64,000 nt of DNA, taken from Kordia sp039026955. Lineage in GTDB: Bacteria > Bacteroidota > Bacteroidia > Flavobacteriales > Flavobacteriaceae. The stretch is taken from the NCBI GenBank assembly GCA_039026955.1, contig JBCCLH010000020.1, positions 37,135 through 101,134 on the forward strand, written 5' to 3'. The notes under the pieces were generated by a model. That model was not told the DNA's origin, searched no databases, and was given only the letters and a program-made list of their open reading frames with translations. Position 1 is the stretch's first letter; every line of letters starts with the position of its first letter. The position numbers and the translations under genes were made by a program. Shown here piece by piece: positions 27,659 to 36,372 of the stretch.

Positions 27659-30571
27659 TTACTCTTCAATAGCCTCATAAATGAGCTGTTGAATTTTGGT
27701 TCGTATATCAGTTTTTATCAGTTTTCGATTCGACATGGTCGGAAAGGTTCTGTTTGACAAAAATACGTAAACTATTTCTTCTTCTGGGTCTGCCCATGTG
27801 TAGGTTCCTGTAAATCCAGAATGTCCAAAACTCTTCATCGATACACAACCACAGGTAGGTCCTACATCTCCCAATTGTGGTTTGTCAAATCCTACGCCGC
27901 GACGATTGTCCTTGTGGCAGTAGTAACAGTTGTTGAACTTGTCTATCGTTGCCGAATTGAAATATTTTACATCGCCATACATTCCGCCTTGCAAATACAT
28001 CTGCATCATTTTTGCGACATCATTTGCTGTGCTAAACAATCCCGCGTGTCCGCCAATGCCGCCTTGCATTGCTGCGCCCATATCGTGCACATAGCCTTGC
28101 AATACTTGGTTGCGGTAGTAGTCGTCTTTTTCAGAAGGAACTATCACTTTTTTTGAAAATTTTTCTAACGGATTGTATGTGGTTCTGTGCGCACCTAAAG
28201 ATTTATAATAATACTTTTGCGTTAAGCTGTTTAAGTTCGATTTGTAAGTCGCTTCTACATAGTTTTTTAGGATATAAAACGGTAAATCGCTGTATTTGTA
28301 GCGCTTTCTTTTTAACAAGTCGCTGTCAATAATTCGCAACATCATGGAATCTTTGTATTCTTCTTTCATGTATAAATTTTCTGCGACTTTGATATTGTAT
28401 GCTTTCGACTTTTTACGACTGTACCATTTTTTATCTGGTTTATTTGTTACCGTGTCTAAGGTATTGATATAGAAAGGAATCCACGGTTTTAATCGCGCAT
28501 AATGCGATAGAATTTCTACAACTTTCAACTTGTCTTTGTTGGTTCCTTTGAATTCTGGTAGTAAAGTTTCCAATCGGGAACTTAAGGATAGTTTTTTGCT
28601 TTCTTCCAATTGCATCACTAACGGTAAGGTCGCTAGAATTTTCGTCATGGAAGCTATGTCGTACAGATCGTGATCGGTTACTTTTTTCTTTCCGGCATAT
28701 GTGTGATACCCAAAGTTTTTATTGTAGATGATTTTTCCCTTTCGGGCGATGAGCAATTGTGCACCTGGCGCCATTTTTTCAGAAATTACCAAATTAGCGA
28801 GTGAATCAATACGGTTCAGTTTGGTAGAATTGATGCCCACTGCTTCTGGAATATCGTAGCCCAATCGCGATAAAGTATGAGTTTTGAATCCTGTGCCGAT
28901 TGGAAACTCCGCTCCGATCGCTACTGGTAATTTTCCTTGTGCTTTCACAGCACCAAAGATGATTTGTGCAGATACTTCTTGTGCGATATCACTGTTTTGA
29001 TACGAAACCAAAATCGTATTGATATTCGTAAAACTTTTGATCTTTTTCAGGCTGTGCGGACTGGCAAAGACATCTAAGATGATATTATTTTCTCTTGAAA
29101 GTTCTTGCAACCACACAATTTCTTTGTCTGTAAAGTTATAATCCGCCGTAGGACTTTCGTCAGATTTGTGCAATCCGACAATGATCGTGGAATATGTTTT
29201 TAGTTTTTCTACTAAATCTGCTAGGTTTTTTTCTTTTAGCACATCAATAGCGGCGTATTTTCGTAGCGTATTCACAAACGTGTTTTCGTCTGCATTACCC
29301 ATTTTTATATACGCGATTTTTTCTTTTGCTAAATCTTTTACAGGAACTACTGTGTGATCAACTTTGATTGCTGTCACTGCATGCTTGACGGCTTTGTAAT
29401 GTAATGCTTTGTCTTTTCCATTCGCGACTGCATCCACTACAGCAGTTTCCGATAACGGTTCAACCGTAGCCAAACCGAGCTGGTATTTTGCTCTTAGTAT
29501 ATTTTTTACTGCACGAGACACATGTGTTTCTTTGATACTGCCTTCTGCTAGCGCTTGTTCAAATTTTTCTATGACAGCAGACACATCTTCTGGCAACAGC
29601 AATACATCATTCCCCGCCAAAAAAGCTGCCAATTCTACTTCGCCTAGTTCTTTGTCTTTTTTTATAATTGGATTGTTCAATGGTGCAGAAAACGTCAAGC
29701 CTTGAAAACCTAGTTCATTTTTTAGCTTTTTAGTCACGACATTGTACGATAACGAAGCAGATGCACTCGCCTCCGAAGTCAAACTTGGGACTTGCATGTG
29801 TGGCGTTTGTACAGCGCCAATTTTATTCTGAATCAACGCTTTGTATACAGGCAGTTGGATGCTGTCTAATGTTTCCAAAGACAAATTCAATTCTGGCAAT
29901 TCATCCTTTGTAATTTTAGTATCGTAAAAACTTGGAAAGTATTTTGCTCCCGCTAAGATTCTTGCACTTTGCATACCTTTGGTAAACGCAGTTATTTTTT
30001 GGGTAACTAATGCACTATCTTCTCCAAACGAACGATTTCCGACTGTTGCCAAATTAGCTTCCGTTTGTACGACTGGAATTGGTGCGAAAGCTACATGCAC
30101 ACCGAGTATCTTGCTATGTTCGCCGATACGTTTTCCGATGCGTTCAATAATGGTATCGTTTTCAACCGCTCCTAATAGTAGATTGTATGGATTGGTATGT
30201 GCAGAATCTATTTTTGTCCCGAAGTCCAATTCGGCATCCATCGAGATTAACAACGGAACTTTAGAGAGTTTCTGAAACTGATTGGTCAATTCCACTTGAT
30301 GCGTAGGATTTCCTCCCATAAACATCACGCCGCCAACTTTGTGCTTCATGATTTGGAGTTTCACTCGGTTGTCATCGGCGAGTCCTTTGTTAGAATACGC
30401 CGCAATGGTAAACAACTGAGCCAATTTTTCCTTTTGGGTCATATTGGTGTACAGACTATCCACCCATTTTTCCTGAGCTTCTAATTTTTGTATGTCGATG
30501 AAACGCGGTTGCTGCGCGCCAGTTATAAAGAGAGATACTACAATAATGAGTATCGTGCTGATTTTATTCAT
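27659..30571 (-). CDS. GH3-like domain fused to a serine beta-lactamase/transpeptidase-like domain
   Basis: 970 aa with an N-terminal signal peptide (MNKISTILIIVVSLFITGA). Residues about 30-370 form a GH3 (NagZ-like) barrel. Residues about 580-960 form a class C beta-lactamase-like domain with SMTK (Ser near residue 642), YSD, and HSGFTGT. This fusion is common in Bacteroidota and linked to cell-wall recycling. In the GH3 part the usual KHFPGHGDT motif reads AKYFPSFYDT. The position of the nucleophile Asp (FSDAL-type) reads FSAPLNN. The glycosidase half therefore looks inactive, while the Ser-hydrolase half keeps its motifs. Probably periplasmic; co-transcribed with bshA. Confidence 0.88.
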   Translation of the reverse strand: MNKISTILIIVVSLFITGAQQPRFIDIQKLEAQEKWVDSLYTNMTQKEKLAQLFTIAAYSNKGLADDNRVKLQIMKHKVGGVMFMGGNPTHQVELTNQFQKLSKVPLLISMDAELDFGTKIDSAHTNPYNLLLGAVENDTIIERIGKRIGEHSKILGVHVAFAPIPVVQTEANLATVGNRSFGEDSALVTQKITAFTKGMQSARILAGAKYFPSFYDTKITKDELPELNLSLETLDSIQLPVYKALIQNKIGAVQTPHMQVPSLTSEASASASLSYNVVTKKLKNELGFQGLTFSAPLNNPIIKKDKELGEVELAAFLAGNDVLLLPEDVSAVIEKFEQALAEGSIKETHVSRAVKNILRAKYQLGLATVEPLSETAVVDAVANGKDKALHYKAVKHAVTAIKVDHTVVPVKDLAKEKIAYIKMGNADENTFVNTLRKYAAIDVLKEKNLADLVEKLKTYSTIIVGLHKSDESPTADYNFTDKEIVWLQELSRENNIILDVFASPHSLKKIKSFTNINTILVSYQNSDIAQEVSAQIIFGAVKAQGKLPVAIGAEFPIGTGFKTHTLSRLGYDIPEAVGINSTKLNRIDSLANLVISEKMAPGAQLLIARKGKIIYNKNFGYHTYAGKKKVTDHDLYDIASMTKILATLPLVMQLEESKKLSLSSRLETLLPEFKGTNKDKLKVVEILSHYARLKPWIPFYINTLDTVTNKPDKKWYSRKKSKAYNIKVAENLYMKEEYKDSMMLRIIDSDLLKRKRYKYSDLPFYILKNYVEATYKSNLNSLTQKYYYKSLGAHRTTYNPLEKFSKKVIVPSEKDDYYRNQVLQGYVHDMGAAMQGGIGGHAGLFSTANDVAKMMQMYLQGGMYGDVKYFNSATIDKFNNCYYCHKDNRRGVGFDKPQLGDVGPTCGCVSMKSFGHSGFTGTYTWADPEEEIVYVFLSNRTFPTMSNRKLIKTDIRTKIQQLIYEAIEE

Positions 30572-30672
30572 AAGGGTACTTCACTAACATTGATAGTATA
30601 CTTGTGACAAAAAAAGTGCCAAGTATACTTCATTTTCCATTGTAAGTTAAAAGTAACAACTTTATGGCATAG

Positions 30673-30705
30673 AAAAAAGTCCTGCTAAATTTTAACAAGA
30701 CTTTT
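30673..30705 (-). terminator. Intrinsic terminator of the 71-aa precursor gene
   Basis: Minus-strand stem AAAAGTCTTG / CAGGACTTTTTT just after the stop at 30738. Confidence 0.75.
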
Positions 30706-30737
30706 ACGGATAAAAAATGATATGATGGTTTTATGTG

Positions 30738-30953
30738 TTAGTCAAAACAGTTGAATTTCATGGAATATAAAAAGTATAACAAATTGTTGTATTTAGGAAA
30801 ATCAGTATTATCGTCTCCACCTCCTGGGTTGCAGCAATCTGTTCCGCCTTGACAAGGACTTTCACAAGTTTCTCCTCCTAAAATGGAGTGTGCCATTAGA
30901 TTACTTACTTTACTTGCATTCAGTTTTAGCTTGTTTACTTTCTTTTTTTTCAT
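30738..30953 (-). CDS. Lanthipeptide-type precursor (class A leader)
   Basis: 71 aa from the ATG at 30953 (MKKKKVNKLKLNASK); a second ATG two codons upstream is possible. The leader ends with HSILGG. The core has the pattern C-x3-C-x5-CC (ETCESPCQGGTDCCNPGGG) and a further Cys near the C-terminus (FNCFD). The leader matches the Bacteroidota KKK..LKLNK family found at eleven other sites here. No enzyme is adjacent; the nearest gene upstream is the TPR/DUF2971 gene on the same strand. It is followed by its own terminator. Confidence 0.75.
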   Translation of the reverse strand: MKKKKVNKLKLNASKVSNLMAHSILGGETCESPCQGGTDCCNPGGGDDNTDFPKYNNLLYFLYSMKFNCFD

Positions 30954-31092
30954 AATCATTAGAATTAATGTTAATACTGAATTAAAAGTAACGGTTTGCT
31001 AAAGCTAAAGCGTATGAAATAAAATATTTTGGTGCGTTTGGGTACAGATGGACTTATGTTGACAGATGCGTGCTGTTATATGTATTATTTTT

Positions 31093-32745
31093 TTAGCGAT
31101 ATGGGATTTTGGATTGAGTAATTTCTACTTTGGTATTTCCTTCTCTAGCCAAACGCGTTTTATACAATGCCATCCATTTAGTAGCATCTTTAGCTTTTGG
31201 ACCAATTGTAATTTTATGTATACTATTTCGGATGTCATTATCAACTTCAATAAATGTAGTTGGTGGTGATAGATTAAAATCCCATTTTACAATTGATGCT
31301 TCATTTTTCCATAAATCATAGTAGCGTACTTCTTTTTCAACCTTATAGATTGCATTTTTAAATAAATATTGGATTTCTACTAATGGTTCTAATGTGACTT
31401 CATCGGGCGTTTTATTATCTTTTAGTAACTCATCTAAAATTTCTTTTATTTCATTAAGGCGCTCTTTTAATGGAGTATTTTTCTCTCCGTCTAAAAAAAT
31501 AGTTCCTTTTTCATCTATGTAGGCTACACGGTATAATTTTCGCTTTTCAGTTGTTAAGTCACCTGTGATTTTTGAATCTTTATCTTCACCAATTGTAGCA
31601 GTCTTATTGATTAAAATATCTGTGTCTAGACAAATAGAAACACCTTCCCCATCGCTACCATAAGCGCGCCATAAAGGCAAAAAGTTATCATTTTTAGATT
31701 CTACAAAACTTCCAATAAATCCTGATTGATCTTTACGTTCTATTGGATTTACTCTTAAAAAATCGTACAAGGATTTTCCTTCTGTGGGATCATTTACTAA
31801 ACCCACATGTGAGAATCGTAATTTACTTCCATCACACAATGCTGTTAATACATTAGTTTTCGTGTAATGACATACTTGCTTACCTTTATATTCGAGAATG
31901 GTTTTGATATCGTTGATTAAATCTGAAATTTCTTTTCGTTCAGTATCATTTTGATTTTTTCTTTGCTCTTCAAGTTCAGTTTTTGCTCTTTCTATTTGAT
32001 ATTTTAAACCTTCTTCCAATTCTGGATTTAGTTGAATTGCTTTTTGATAATTTTGAATTGCTTCATTATAATTTTTCAGACGATAAAAGGTATTCGCTTT
32101 ATTTTTATAAGTTAGAACATTTTCAGAATCTAACTGAGTTGCTTTATTGTAAAACTCTATAGCTTTTTCATATTCCCCTAAATTATCATATACATTTCCT
32201 ATTCCAACATATAAACTCATATATTCTGAGTCTAATTCAATTGCCTTATTAAAACAGTTTAAAGCTTTCTCATATTTTTTGAAATATGAATATGTAGCTC
32301 CTTTTCCATTATATGCAAATACATATTCTCCATCTATTTTAATTGATTTATCGAAGCAGTCCAGAGCATTATCATACTCTTTTAGAGCATAAAGTATATT
32401 GCCTTTAGTATTATAGGCAAAAGCATGTCTATCGTCTAGTTCAATTACTTTATCATAAAATTTCAGAGCATCCTGATATTCTTTTAAATCATAGTATGCA
32501 TTTCCCTTTGCTGCATAATAAAAATATTTTTCTACTTCTGTTTCAATCAATTCATTACATTCTCTTAATAATTCTTGATAATCTCCTTTAACTTCAGCTA
32601 ACAATAACAACATAAAAGAATAAGGAAATTTTAATTTATCAAACTCAATTATTGGTTGTAGACAATCAACTGCTAATTGATATTCCTTCTTATTGATATG
32701 TTTTTTTGCTTTATGCTGAATTTTTGCTACCTCACTATACTTCAT
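31093..32745 (-). CDS. TPR protein with C-terminal DUF2971 domain
   Basis: 550 aa from ATG 32745; a TTG two codons upstream is less likely. Residues about 10-250 hold roughly six to seven TPRs (AFAYNTKGNILYALKEYDNAL, EYMSLYVGIGNVYDNLGEYE). After a charged linker, residues about 285-540 match DUF2971 with HYTKTNVLTALCDGSKLRFS, NDPTEGKSLYDFL and LPLWRAYGSDGEGVSICLD. DUF2971 proteins have no settled function. The gene is cytosolic by sequence and sits between a precursor gene and the lanA/lanC operon, which may be chance. Confidence 0.85.
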   Translation of the reverse strand: MKYSEVAKIQHKAKKHINKKEYQLAVDCLQPIIEFDKLKFPYSFMLLLLAEVKGDYQELLRECNELIETEVEKYFYYAAKGNAYYDLKEYQDALKFYDKVIELDDRHAFAYNTKGNILYALKEYDNALDCFDKSIKIDGEYVFAYNGKGATYSYFKKYEKALNCFNKAIELDSEYMSLYVGIGNVYDNLGEYEKAIEFYNKATQLDSENVLTYKNKANTFYRLKNYNEAIQNYQKAIQLNPELEEGLKYQIERAKTELEEQRKNQNDTERKEISDLINDIKTILEYKGKQVCHYTKTNVLTALCDGSKLRFSHVGLVNDPTEGKSLYDFLRVNPIERKDQSGFIGSFVESKNDNFLPLWRAYGSDGEGVSICLDTDILINKTATIGEDKDSKITGDLTTEKRKLYRVAYIDEKGTIFLDGEKNTPLKERLNEIKEILDELLKDNKTPDEVTLEPLVEIQYLFKNAIYKVEKEVRYYDLWKNEASIVKWDFNLSPPTTFIEVDNDIRNSIHKITIGPKAKDATKWMALYKTRLAREGNTKVEITQSKIPYR

Positions 32746-32973
32746 TCTCAACTATTTAAAAAAGAACCTAAATGTAATCTATTTCCGTAACACACAAAAG
32801 TATTGTCTATGTATTTTATAAAGGTTTAGACTAAGAAAAGAAAAAAGCATTCCTAAAATTTCCATTTTAACAAGAGTTTGTAAAATCATAAGACAATTAT
32901 TAAAGCCTTTAACAGAACTACAAAAAAGTGCGATTTTGCTTAACAAAAGTTTGGGAACACACGATCCCTTTTT

Positions 32974-33017
32974 ACGGTGAAACCGTAATTTTTGGCGAAA
33001 TTGAACTTCTAACTTTG
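32974..33017 (+). promoter_or_regulatory. Regulon promoter of the nucleotidyltransferase-lanA-lanA-lanC operon
   Basis: ACGGTGAAACC at 32974-32984 (inside the palindrome TTACGGTGAAACCGTAA), then 25 bases, then -7 box TAACTTTG at 33010-33017. The same box with the same 25-base gap precedes precursor genes at 36166, 53255, 54412 and 54730. The rest of 32746-33065 has no other recognisable feature. Confidence 0.7.
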
Positions 33018-33065
33018 TATCGTTGAGTTGAAAGAGAAAAAATAACCAATCATTCTAAAATTGCT

Positions 33066-33827
33066 ATGATACCAGTAAACACAAGGTTTACCCTAGACTC
33101 TTATGTCCAAAAATTAAAAGAAGATACCGAAATCATAGGTGTGTTTTTAGTTGGTAGTTATGCTACGGGACAGTTTTCAGACACTTCCGATATTGATATT
33201 AAAATTATCCTCCATGCCGATGTGAATAAACGCTTTAAAGGTGTCGAAATTAGCGATGGCTATCATATTTCCTACTCAGCCTATTCCGTGATGGAAACCT
33301 ACGATTATTTCTATTCACAATTGCGTTCGTATTCCAAGTTTCAAGCACGAATGTTATCGCAAGGAATTATTTTGTATGATGCTACTGGAGAAATGAAACA
33401 CTTGCAAGCAGAAGCCGATTTGGTGATGCAGTTGCCATTTGTACCACAACCGTTACCAAGCTTACAATTGGAAGCCTACAGTTTATGGAAATACAAAGAC
33501 ACGCTGACACAGCGGGATTTGGGCATTCACACATTGAAAGAGTTTTATGTATTTTTAGAAAAATCCTTGATTCTGTATACAAAACTGCTGAATTTTGAAT
33601 GCATCTTTCAATATCCATTTTTTAAGATGGACGACTATATTTCAAACATTACGTTTCGGGAAGCGTATGAAATTCCCGAATTTCCAGATACTGACTTTAT
33701 ACAAACCTATCAAACTGGATTAACACACACTACTACACACGAAATGAAAACCACAGTACTTCAATTATTCGGATATATTGAAGACCGATTACAAATTGAT
33801 TTTGAAGCCTTTGAAATCCAAAGCTGA
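33066..33827 (+). CDS. Nucleotidyltransferase-fold protein in the lanthipeptide operon
   Basis: 253 aa. The N-terminal domain has the minimal nucleotidyltransferase motif: GS at residues 30-31 (FLVGSYATG), then D42 and D44 (SDTSDIDIKI), with a likely third acidic residue further on. The remaining 150 residues are helical, as in the C-terminal domains of aminoglycoside or MNT-like transferases. It would transfer a nucleotide to an unknown target. It is first in an operon with two precursor peptides and LanC (119 bases before the first), and its promoter carries the regulon box shared with isolated precursors. A role in peptide production or self-protection is inferred, not shown. Confidence 0.8.
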   Translation: MIPVNTRFTLDSYVQKLKEDTEIIGVFLVGSYATGQFSDTSDIDIKIILHADVNKRFKGVEISDGYHISYSAYSVMETYDYFYSQLRSYSKFQARMLSQGIILYDATGEMKHLQAEADLVMQLPFVPQPLPSLQLEAYSLWKYKDTLTQRDLGIHTLKEFYVFLEKSLILYTKLLNFECIFQYPFFKMDDYISNITFREAYEIPEFPDTDFIQTYQTGLTHTTTHEMKTTVLQLFGYIEDRLQIDFEAFEIQS

Positions 33828-33946
33828 CGAATCTCACATTAAAATTAAAAAAAGAAAAATTGCTTTATTGACTTTTTGCTATGAAGTCAACAAATCCGTT
33901 GGGAAAGAGTTTCCCAGCACTAATCATGAACTAAATTTAAATTATT

Positions 33947-34204
33947 ATGAAAAAGAAGTTTACGCGTTCACTTTCGTTGAACAAAAAATCCGTTGCCAAG
34001 TTAGATGGCAGCATGAAAAGAGAAATTGTTGGTGGAAACAACACCAATGATACTTGTGATGAAACCTGTCCTATTGGTTGCATTCCAGATACGGTAGAAC
34101 CTTCCTGCTGGGGTACTTGTTGGTATTCTGATTGTCATTGTGGTGGTGGAGATGGATATACAAACGGTGGTTTTGGAAGCGCAGGATGGGGAGATTGCTC
34201 ATAA
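33947..34204 (+). CDS. Lanthipeptide-type precursor, copy 1
   Basis: 85 aa. Leader MKKKFTRSLSLNKKSVAKL, followed by a variable stretch and REIVGG. The core has about 54 residues with Cys and Thr/Ser alternating (DTCDETCPIGC, PSCWGTCWYSDCHC) and a Gly-rich tail ending GWGDCS. This is the pattern expected for a substrate of dehydration and LanC cyclisation. It is the nearer of two tandem paralogues (85 and 83 aa) which share CIPDTVEPSC and GTCWYSDC exactly. It lies in the operon with the nucleotidyltransferase and LanC. Confidence 0.85.
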   Translation: MKKKFTRSLSLNKKSVAKLDGSMKREIVGGNNTNDTCDETCPIGCIPDTVEPSCWGTCWYSDCHCGGGDGYTNGGFGSAGWGDCS

Positions 34205-34311
34205 ACATTCTACAAAAAAAGAAAAATTGCTCTATTGACTTTTTGCCATGAAGTCAACAAACCGTTGGGAAAGAATTTTCCTGCACTAATTATTAATCAA
34301 ATTAAATTATT

Positions 34312-34563
34312 ATGAAAAAGAAGTTCACACGTTCATTATCATTGAACAAAAAATCAGTTGCCAAATTAGATGGTAAAACACAAGGAAGAATTAAAGGTGG
34401 AAACACCAACAACACCTGCGAGGATACTTGCGAGCCAGGATGTATTCCTGATACGGTAGAACCGTCTTGCGATGGAACATGCTGGTACTCTGACTGCAAT
34501 TGCGGTGGAGATGACGGATATACAGGAAACCGCTGGGGTGGCGGATGGGGAGATTGCTCTTAA
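34312..34563 (+). CDS. Lanthipeptide-type precursor, copy 2
   Basis: 83 aa, nearly identical leader to copy 1 (MKKKFTRSLSLNKKSVAKLD), with GRIKGG as the cleavage site. The core keeps C-x3-C-x3-C, CIPDTVEPSC, GTCWYSDCNC and the C-terminal GWGDCS, while the Gly-rich region has diverged (GNRWGGGWGD). The seven Cys positions of the core are conserved between copies, and charge changes fall between them. It is separated from lanC by a strong hairpin (34591-34642) lacking a T-run. Confidence 0.85.
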   Translation: MKKKFTRSLSLNKKSVAKLDGKTQGRIKGGNTNNTCEDTCEPGCIPDTVEPSCDGTCWYSDCNCGGDDGYTGNRWGGGWGDCS

Positions 34564-34590
34564 TCCTTTTATAAATTCTAAAAACTGGTA

Positions 34591-34642
34591 GGAACTGTCT
34601 GGAAAAAGTTACACTATGTCATTCACTTTTCCAGACAGCTTC
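34591..34642 (+). promoter_or_regulatory. Intercistronic hairpin between precursor and lanC
   Basis: Inverted repeat GGAACTGTCTGGAAAAAGT / ACTTTTCCAGACAGCTTC around a 15-base loop. There is no T-run after it, so partial termination, RNA processing or 3'-end protection of the precursor mRNA is more likely than full termination. Confidence 0.65.
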
Positions 34643-34656
34643 TCTCAATCATACTT

Positions 34657-35829
34657 ATGGAAACACAAATCAATCAACATTTAGGAAATATCGAATATAT
34701 GATTCGGTCGCATCATAATGAACTTGTAGCAATTAATGGCGGTTTGCCGGGCATCATTATTTTTTATTTTCATTTGCATGAAACCACGCAAGAAGTACGC
34801 TATTATAATACTGCTATTGAATATTTAGAGACCTTGTACGATCGGTTGGAACATACCATGCCGAAAACCTATGTACATTCGTCTGGATTGGCAGGATTGG
34901 GCTGGTTTTTCAACTATATTCAGCGCTTTATAGAAATTGAACATCCGTTTGATTCACTTGAATATGACGCTACATTTATGAAAGCAGCTCGAAAAGAATT
35001 GTCGATACGTAATTATGAATTTTTTACCGGGTTTAGTGGCATCATCCTTTATTTGCTTACTAAAAAAAGTACGAACACTTCCCTACTCGCTGATTTTATA
35101 GATGATGTATACGAGGCAATTTTCAGTTTAGAAGAACCAATTTCGTTTTTCAGATTGGCAGATCCACATCACAAATATCCTAGCATTAATTTAGGTGTTT
35201 CTCACGGAATATATGGTTTTGTGGCGGTTTTGAATAAATTGCATGCACGTCAAATTCAGCCGAAAAAGTGTGAAGCCTTATTGCGACTATTGATTGATTT
35301 CACCATGAATCACAAGAAAGATTATATAACACATGGGCACTTTTTCTCCAATCGTATTGGGAAAGGTATTAAAGAGAGTCGAAACGCACGATTGGCTTGG
35401 TGTTATGGCGATTTGGGAATTTTGACAGTGTTGCATACCTCTAGTGAGATTTTAAAAGATACACAACTACGAGAAACTGTGGAAGCAATGTTGATCAATA
35501 CGACACATCGTAAAGATATGGATACTACAATGATGAATGATGTTTGGTTGTGTCACGGAACTGGCGGCGCTGCACATATTTTTCAACGTTTGTATGAAAA
35601 GACAGAGATTGCCGATTTTAAGTTTGCGGCAGATTATTGGTATCGAAAAACGTTAGGACAACTGAATAAAGGTTGGCCACAGATTAAACCGAGTTTTACA
35701 CGTTCTGGAGGTTATGCACGTAAAGATGTAACAGGTTTTTTGATTGGATATGCTGGCTTAGGGCTTTCGTTATTGAGCAGAGTTGAACATTCAAATATGG
35801 ATTGGGATGAATTGATTTTGATGTCGTGA
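34657..35829 (+). CDS. LanC-family lanthionine cyclase
   Basis: 390 aa with the alpha/alpha-barrel repeats of LanC. Conserved motifs in order: HSSGLAGLGWFF, GVSHGIYGF, WCYGDLG with zinc-ligand C249, and LCHGTGG with zinc ligands C299 and H300. These residues bind the zinc that activates Cys thiols to add onto dehydrated Ser/Thr. The enzyme should be cytosolic. The gene follows two precursor genes directly, so they are its likely substrates. No LanB or LanM dehydratase, LanT exporter or leader protease lies within the window, so the missing step must be encoded elsewhere or done by another enzyme. Confidence 0.88.
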   Translation: METQINQHLGNIEYMIRSHHNELVAINGGLPGIIIFYFHLHETTQEVRYYNTAIEYLETLYDRLEHTMPKTYVHSSGLAGLGWFFNYIQRFIEIEHPFDSLEYDATFMKAARKELSIRNYEFFTGFSGIILYLLTKKSTNTSLLADFIDDVYEAIFSLEEPISFFRLADPHHKYPSINLGVSHGIYGFVAVLNKLHARQIQPKKCEALLRLLIDFTMNHKKDYITHGHFFSNRIGKGIKESRNARLAWCYGDLGILTVLHTSSEILKDTQLRETVEAMLINTTHRKDMDTTMMNDVWLCHGTGGAAHIFQRLYEKTEIADFKFAADYWYRKTLGQLNKGWPQIKPSFTRSGGYARKDVTGFLIGYAGLGLSLLSRVEHSNMDWDELILMS

Positions 35830-35850
35830 TTTGTACATTTTCTTCATAAA

Positions 35851-35884
35851 AAAAGCCTTATCCATCATACTGAACAAGGCTTTT
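35851..35884. terminator. Bidirectional terminator after lanC
   Basis: AAAAGCCTT / AAGGCTTTT hairpin between the convergent lanC and the 67-aa precursor. Confidence 0.8.
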
Positions 35885-35962
35885 ATTTTATCCAACTAGT
35901 GAATAAACACTTCGGATTTTCTCCTTATAAACATATTGAAGTAGGATAAAATGTTATCATAC

Positions 35963-36166
35963 TTACTGATTTGGGCAACCACAAGTCCAGTCACCTCTCG
36001 TTGGTCTTGGACATGGTGATTGTTTTGTTGGTGTTTGACAGTTGATACACGTATCTTGTGTTCCAGAACAAATAACTGTTCCTGCTCCTTTTACGCTTTC
36101 TGCTTGTAAATTAGAAACTAAATTCTTCTTTAAAGCTAACTTGGTGTGTAAACTTTTCTTTTTCAT
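35963..36166 (-). CDS. Lanthipeptide-type precursor (class A leader)
   Basis: 67 aa. Leader MKKKSLHTKLALKKNLVSNL, with a KGAG cleavage site in place of GG. The core of about 40 residues has six Cys and many Thr (VICSGTQDTCINC and SPCPRP and DWTCGCPNQ). It is encoded opposite to lanC, across a shared terminator, and its promoter carries the regulon box (36189-36233), so it is probably co-expressed with the lanC operon and could be another LanC substrate. Confidence 0.78.
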   Translation of the reverse strand: MKKKSLHTKLALKKNLVSNLQAESVKGAGTVICSGTQDTCINCQTPTKQSPCPRPTRGDWTCGCPNQ

Positions 36167-36188
36167 AACTAATAATTTAATTTTTTTA

Positions 36189-36233
36189 CAAAAATAAACT
36201 ATTTGATAATCAACACTTTACGGTTTTACCATA
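36189..36233 (-). promoter_or_regulatory. Regulon promoter of the 67-aa precursor
   Basis: Minus strand: TATGGTAAAACC (36222-36233), 25 bases, then -7 box TATTTTTG (36189-36196), 22 bases before the ATG. Same spacing as at 32974. Confidence 0.7.
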
Positions 36234-36372
36234 CTTAAGGTATGAAAGTTAAAGTGATTCATTTCAATGTTATCTCATCTACAATAAACAGAAAAAGACA
36301 TACGAACCGTACATCTTTTTTTGTTTTTCCGTTTTGTACTGATCGTACATCAGTGATCCATCTTTACCAAAA

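Larger units (their letters stand above)
33854..34563 (+). repeat. Tandem duplication of leader region plus precursor gene
   Basis: Two units, 33854-34204 and 34221-34563, each made of a 90-base leader and a precursor gene. The leader conserves two hairpins: TTGACTT/AAGTCAA (33868-33890; 34235-34257) and GGGAAA/TTTCCC (33900-33916; 34267-34282). The second copy of the second stem keeps pairing through a G-U pair and T-A changes, so the RNA structure may be selected. Confidence 0.8.

Noticed and set aside
30960..31000. Regulon-like box upstream of the 71-aa precursor (GCAAACC, 25 bases, TAATTCTA)
   Set aside because: The spacing fits, but the -7 box is a poor match and the implied transcription start would fall on or after the start codon, so it is not counted.
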